Below, in pieces: positions 60,345 through 64,000 of a stretch of 64,000 nt of DNA; the first letter of the stretch is position 1; each line of letters starts with the position of its first letter. Location of the stretch: the NCBI RefSeq assembly GCF_030815865.1, contig NZ_JAUSXI010000001.1:2914001-2978000 (forward strand). Reading direction: 5' to 3'. This DNA is from Arthrobacter globiformis. GTDB lineage: Bacteria; Actinomycetota; Actinomycetes; Actinomycetales; Micrococcaceae. Both the position numbers and the translations under genes were made by a program. The notes under the pieces were generated by a model. The model worked only from the letters and a program-made list of their open reading frames with translations, searched no databases and was not told where the DNA came from.

Positions 60345-61691
60345 GTGACTTCAAATCCAAAAGCAGACATGGATCTCCAGCAAGTCAGGGCTCTTGTCAT
60401 TTCCAGCCTGGACAACGCAGGCGTTTCGAGGGTCAAAGTGCTGCCGGGGCCCAAGGTCGAGGGTGCCTTCCACAGGGGCTGCGGCGTCTCAGTAAGCGTC
60501 GGAGTGCTCCTGGCCGCCGACGACCATGTCACCCGGTCATCCGAGATCGACCCCATAGTCGGTGACCTGCGCGGAATGCCGGACCGGGCAGCAGTTGCCG
60601 TCATTGACAAGGCGAGCGGCCTCGCCTGGGCGCCGGCCGACCTGGTGGACATGCACGGCGCTCCGTTTCCAACCTGCCAACGCACGGCACTCAAACGTGA
60701 GGCTGCCGAATGGTCAGCGGCCGGGCTGGAGGTTTCGGTGGGCTTCGAGCTGGAATTCACCGTGTTCAGCGGTACCCAGGACGCGCCCGTTCTCGCACAC
60801 GATGGTCCGGGCTATGGTGCGGCCGCATTCCTTCAGTTGGAGGCATGGCATCTGGACGTGCTCACGACACTTGTGGAGGCCGGTGTCCCGGTTGAACAGA
60901 TCCACCCCGCGTATGGCCAAGGCCAGGTGGAAATCGCCCTGGCCCCGAGGAGCCCGGTTCAGGCCGTGGATGATTACCTTCTCGCCCGGTTCATCGTCGC
61001 CCGGGTTTCCCGCCGGCATGGATTGCACGTTTCTTACTCGCCAATAGCGGATTCGAAAACCGCGACCAACGGATGCCACATCCATTTCTCCGCGAGGAAC
61101 GGGGATGGCAACGTCTTCTACGACGCTGCAGCCGCTACGCAAATGAGCCCGGAAGGCGAGAGCATGATCGCGGGCGTGCTCGGCAGGCTGGTGGAAAGCG
61201 CAGCATTGCTGGGAGGAAGTGCTTTGAGCCTGGCCCGGCTTCAACCAGAACAATGGGCGGGCAGTTTTATTTGCTGGGGCACGGGCAACCGCGAGGCTGC
61301 CGTCCGCTTTGTGCCGGGCCTGAAGGGCTACGAGGACGAGCAATCGAACGTCGAAGTGAAATGCTGCGATGGATCCGCCAACCAGTACCTTGCCGTAGCA
61401 GCCATTCTTGCCGCCGCAATGGAGGGCTTCAGGAGACGGCTGAAACTGCCTGCCGAGGTCACCGTCGATCCAGGCACCTTAAGCGAGGCGGAGAGGGAGC
61501 GCCTGGACATCCGGGCGTTTGCGCCTGACATGTTCACGGCTTTGGACGATCTGGACGGCAGCGGTTTCCTCCGCTCAGCATTGGGCCATGAATTGGTGGA
61601 CGCCTATGTGGCTGTGCGGCGGGGTGAAGCAGAGCGATTTGCCAAGCTTGACCGGGAGGCCGTGATTGCTGCCCTCCGCTGGCGCTACTGA
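60345..61691 (+). CDS. Glutamine synthetase-like ligase (FluG C-domain / GlnA-like)
   Basis: A 448-aa protein from GTG 60345 (GAAAGGAAA upstream). Glutamine-synthetase fold motifs are VSVGFELEFTVFSGT (metal Glu residues), AYGQGQVEIALAPR, NGCHIHFSARNGDGN (ATP/metal His) and NREAAVRFVP with ESNVEVKCCDGSANQYLAVA (here EQSNVEVKCCDG). It differs from housekeeping GlnA in the active-site loops and resembles gamma-glutamylamine or FluG-type ligases that conjugate glutamate to an amine. Confidence 0.82.
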   Translation: MTSNPKADMDLQQVRALVISSLDNAGVSRVKVLPGPKVEGAFHRGCGVSVSVGVLLAADDHVTRSSEIDPIVGDLRGMPDRAAVAVIDKASGLAWAPADLVDMHGAPFPTCQRTALKREAAEWSAAGLEVSVGFELEFTVFSGTQDAPVLAHDGPGYGAAAFLQLEAWHLDVLTTLVEAGVPVEQIHPAYGQGQVEIALAPRSPVQAVDDYLLARFIVARVSRRHGLHVSYSPIADSKTATNGCHIHFSARNGDGNVFYDAAAATQMSPEGESMIAGVLGRLVESAALLGGSALSLARLQPEQWAGSFICWGTGNREAAVRFVPGLKGYEDEQSNVEVKCCDGSANQYLAVAAILAAAMEGFRRRLKLPAEVTVDPGTLSEAERERLDIRAFAPDMFTALDDLDGSGFLRSALGHELVDAYVAVRRGEAERFAKLDREAVIAALRWRY

Positions 61692-61775
61692 CTCCAATCG
61701 ATCAGGAATCGAGAAGCGGGCTGCAGCACCGGACATTAGGGTAGGGAAAGCGATGAATCATGATCAGGAGGGCGC

Positions 61776-62240
61776 ATGCCATACATCGTAGACTTCCAGA
61801 ACGTATCCACCGTTGGCCTGGAACCGTCACCAGTCGCGGAGGCGCTGGCAGGACTGCGTGCCAACGAGGCCCGTTATTACAAGAACAAGTACGATCACGT
61901 TTTCAGTGTCAGGCCCGCAAGTGAGGCGCCGGAAACGCTGGACCGGGTGAACCGCATCCTCTCCGACGAGCGCAGCATTGTCATCTCGTCCCGTCCGCTT
62001 GAGGTGACTTCCTTTGAAGTGAACGGTTTTCGGATGGCGTACGTGTTCTACGAATCCGGCTTGTCGATCAACGTGATGTACGGCGTCGAGGACGGATCGA
62101 AGCGAGCAGTGGGGTTCAAGCTGTCACAAGGCATGGAAGTTCCCGAGGAACTTGCATCAAGCTTCAAGTTCGCGCGCCAAAAGTCGAAGCTGGCCGGCGA
62201 GATTCGCGGCTCCTACTTCGTGATCAAGGGCGAGTACTGA
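61776..62240 (+). CDS. Hypothetical protein, 154 aa
   Basis: ATG 61776 follows GGAGGGC. The protein starts MPYIVDFQNVSTVGLEPSPV and has mixed alpha/beta composition with tyrosine-rich patches (ARYYKNKYDHVFSVRPAS; FRMAYVFYESGLSINVMYGV). No signal peptide or membrane helix and no recognised family. Codon use matches the neighbours. Confidence 0.65.
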   Translation: MPYIVDFQNVSTVGLEPSPVAEALAGLRANEARYYKNKYDHVFSVRPASEAPETLDRVNRILSDERSIVISSRPLEVTSFEVNGFRMAYVFYESGLSINVMYGVEDGSKRAVGFKLSQGMEVPEELASSFKFARQKSKLAGEIRGSYFVIKGEY

Positions 62241-62282
62241 GCCTGTAACGCCAAGGCGACCGGCCGCCGTCGTACTCCGGCC

Positions 62283-62870
62283 CTATTCGGCGGCCGGCGC
62301 CTTCGCGGCTTTGGCGGCGGCCTTCGCTGCCTGCTTGCTGGCACGCACCTTCGTCAGCGACTCGGGGTCCACGATGTCCGCGACCGAGAGGTATGAACCC
62401 TCCTCGCCATAGTGGCCAGCGGCCTCGCGCCAGCCGGGCGCCTCGAGTCCGCACTGCTTGCCGAGCAGCGCCAGGAAGATCTTGGCCTTCTGCTCGCCGA
62501 ATCCCGGCAGGGCCTTCAGCCTGCGAAGAACTTCCTTTCCGTCGGGTTCGTCCCTGGTCCAGATGGCGGTCGCGTCGCCGTCCCACTCGCTCTGCACGGC
62601 GTCGGCGAGCGCCTGGACGCGGCCGGCCATGGAGCCGGGAAAGCGGTGGACTGCCGGACGCTGCTTGAAGACCTCGACGAAGCCTGCCGGGTCATGTTCG
62701 GCGACCGCGGCAGGACTGATGGACCCGATGCGCGTGCGGATCTTTTCGGGTCCGGCGAACGCCGACTCCATGGTCACCTGCTGGTCAAGCAGCATGCCCG
62801 TGAGCAGCGCGAAGGCGTCGTCGCTGAGCAGTTTGTCGGCGGCGTCGTCGCCGGTGATGTGCAGTTCCAT
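62283..62870 (-). CDS. HhH-GPD-type base-excision DNA repair protein
   Basis: About 195 aa from ATG 62870 (MELHITGDDAADKLLSDDAF). It includes a helix-hairpin-helix LKALPGFGEQKAKIFLALLG and an N-terminal LLTGMLLDQQVTMESAFAGP segment typical of short actinobacterial HhH-GPD proteins. The C-terminal tail is a Lys/Ala-rich stretch (ASKQAAKAAAKAAKAP) that probably binds DNA non-specifically. Divergent from the exonuclease gene, with which it shares a repair theme. Confidence 0.83.
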   Translation of the reverse strand: MELHITGDDAADKLLSDDAFALLTGMLLDQQVTMESAFAGPEKIRTRIGSISPAAVAEHDPAGFVEVFKQRPAVHRFPGSMAGRVQALADAVQSEWDGDATAIWTRDEPDGKEVLRRLKALPGFGEQKAKIFLALLGKQCGLEAPGWREAAGHYGEEGSYLSVADIVDPESLTKVRASKQAAKAAAKAAKAPAAE

Positions 62871-62938
62871 GCGCCCATCCTCCCACTTCCGGTCCGTGTT
62901 CACGGGCACCTCGCGGTGAATCCGTGTCAGGATCAGTC

Positions 62939-63877
62939 ATGGTCAACCGCCTGATGCTGCTGGACACCGCCTCCCTGTACTTCCGCGCCTTCTACGGCCT
63001 GCCCGACACCATCCGCAGGGCCGACGGCACCCCGGTGAACGCCGTCCGCGGCCTGCTCGACATGATCGCGCGGCTCAGCACGGACTACGGCGCCACGCAT
63101 CTGGTGGCCTGCTGGGATGACGACTGGCGTCCGCAGTGGCGGGTGGACCTCATCCCGACCTACAAGTCCCACCGGGTCGCCGAGGTGAGGCAGGCTGCCC
63201 CGGACGTGGAGGTGGTGCCGGACGCGCTTGAGGCGCAGATCCCGATGATCCGCCACGTGCTGGATCTCGCCGGCATCGCCGTCGTGGGCGCTCCGGAGCA
63301 CGAGGCCGACGACGTTGTGGGCACCTATGCCAGCCACGCCGACCTTCCGGTCGACGTGGTAACGGGGGACCGGGACCTCTTCCAGGTGGTCGACGATGCC
63401 CGGCAGGTGCGTGTGATCTACACCGCCCGGGGCATGAAAAACCTCGAAGTCATGACCGACGCCGTCGTGGTCGGGAAGTACCGTGTGCTCCCCGAGCAGT
63501 ACGCCGACTACGCGACCCTGCGCGGCGACGCCTCGGACGGATTGCCGGGCGTCGCGGGCATCGGCGAGAAGACCGCCGCGGCGCTCCTCCTGGAGCACGG
63601 CACACTCGACGGGCTGGTAGCGGCGGCGGCGGATCCCGGAGGCGCGGTATCCGCCTCGGTCCGCTCGAAGCTCGCCGCGGCCGCGGACTATCTCAAGGTG
63701 GCCCCCGCCGTCGTCAACGTGGTGCGCAATCTGGAGCTGCCGTCCCTTGAGGAGGCGGGGGCGGAACTGCATGCCGTCGGGGGCGAGGCGCGGGAAGAGC
63801 TCGGGCGGCTCGCCACCGAGTGGAACCTGGGCGGCTCGGTCCGGCGGCTGCTGCAGGCGCTGGACCGCCAACCCTGA
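62939..63877 (+). CDS. 5'-3' exonuclease (PolA N-domain / FEN-like)
   Basis: 312 aa from ATG 62939, with CAGGATCAGTC upstream. Flap-nuclease acidic residues and motifs are visible: RLMLLDTASLYFRAFYGLPD, ACWDDDWRPQWRVDLIPTYK, PEHEADDVVGTYASHAD, VVTGDRDLFQVVDDARQVRV and the helix-hairpin-helix GLPGVAGIGEKTAAALLLEH. There is no polymerase domain, so this is a stand-alone exonuclease for flap or primer removal. Confidence 0.9.
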   Translation: MVNRLMLLDTASLYFRAFYGLPDTIRRADGTPVNAVRGLLDMIARLSTDYGATHLVACWDDDWRPQWRVDLIPTYKSHRVAEVRQAAPDVEVVPDALEAQIPMIRHVLDLAGIAVVGAPEHEADDVVGTYASHADLPVDVVTGDRDLFQVVDDARQVRVIYTARGMKNLEVMTDAVVVGKYRVLPEQYADYATLRGDASDGLPGVAGIGEKTAAALLLEHGTLDGLVAAAADPGGAVSASVRSKLAAAADYLKVAPAVVNVVRNLELPSLEEAGAELHAVGGEAREELGRLATEWNLGGSVRRLLQALDRQP

Positions 63878-63885
63878 ACGGTCCC

Positions 63886-64000
63886 TTACTTTCCCAGCCC
63901 GGCTTCGGCTAGCAGCTCCGTCAGCCATGGGCGGTGTTCGCGGTGGAAGGTCAGTCCTTCCGGCAGCCCCTGCACGGAGGGCTCGGAACCGGTGATGTCG
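63886..64000 (-). CDS. C-terminal end of an unidentified protein (5' part off the window)
   Basis: The minus strand is open from the right edge to TAA at 63886-63888 and reads ITGSEPSVQGLPEGLTFHRE, then a tail ending LLAEAGLGK. Only about 37 codons are visible and no family is recognised. It converges on the exonuclease gene with an 8-bp gap. Confidence 0.55.
   Translation of the reverse strand, partial: DITGSEPSVQGLPEGLTFHREHRPWLTELLAEAGLGK

Overview
The window is high-GC DNA with dense, translationally coupled operons. The protein set (actinobacterial bsaP between bioB and bioA, a split FluG-like pair, IclR and FCD-type GntR regulators, lipoprotein ABC solute receptors) suggests an actinobacterium, most probably Arthrobacter sensu lato (Micrococcaceae). 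This placement is inference from gene content; there is no rRNA in the window and I recognised no tRNA.

Layout. (1) 1-11.4 kb, minus strand: a complete hydroxyproline catabolic unit. It holds an amino-acid ABC importer and an operon for the 4-hydroxyproline pathway: deaminase of the dihydrodipicolinate synthase family, Cys/Cys hydroxyproline epimerase, ornithine-cyclodeaminase-like reductase, GntR regulator, three-subunit D-hydroxyproline dehydrogenase and a semialdehyde dehydrogenase cut by the left edge. (2) 11.5-15.9 kb, plus strand: a stress or quinone-detoxification type operon (YceI, VOC dioxygenase, esterase, AhpD-like, pirin, GNAT) behind a promoter carrying a 22-bp dyad. (3) 15.9-23 kb: mixed genes and scars (IstB remnant, carbonic-anhydrase remnant, C39-like lipoprotein, NDH-2, MFS exporter, FtsW-like protein, truncated CHAD protein, GMC remnant). 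(4) 23-25.9 kb: two DHFR-domain proteins flanking a class III aminotransferase. (5) 25.9-52.9 kb: a large amine/proline catabolic island. It contains proline dehydrogenase, P5C dehydrogenase, two paralogous FCD GntR regulators, an IclR regulator, a second ABC importer, a sarcosine-oxidase-like enzyme, an M20 amidohydrolase, a decayed aconitase-X type 3-hydroxyproline dehydratase, an amine oxidase, a DMGDH-like FAD/GcvT enzyme, a pyrroline-carboxylate-reductase-like enzyme, a Ser/Cys proline-racemase-family enzyme, two MFS carriers and a GTP cyclohydrolase II/flavin monooxygenase fusion. (6) 52.9-58.8 kb, minus strand: a biotin operon bioB-bsaP-bioA-bioF-bioD-P450 in which all genes overlap by 4 bp. 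(7) 59-64 kb: split FluG-like pair, a hypothetical protein, a HhH-GPD repair protein, a 5'-3' exonuclease and a partial gene.

How it fits together. Seven copies of the palindrome TGTGATCACA lie in the island between 30.2 and 50.9 kb. In most cases they sit inside the 17-18 bp spacer of a recognisable promoter, in front of proline dehydrogenase, the GntR/P5C dehydrogenase unit, the ABC importer, the amine oxidase, the DMGDH-like gene, the reductase/racemase-family pair and the MFS/RibA-fusion pair. This looks like a single regulon, probably read by the two paralogous GntR proteins. A plausible inferred role is stripping proline-type amines (hydroxyprolines, N-methylated prolines or betaines) down to proline and then glutamate.

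A caution: about ten otherwise good genes carry single-base frameshifts or single stop codons, many at short C/G runs. Some may be sequence errors. Other loci (acnX, the hydrolase/XRE remnants, IstB) are genuinely decayed because they carry deletions or truncations.
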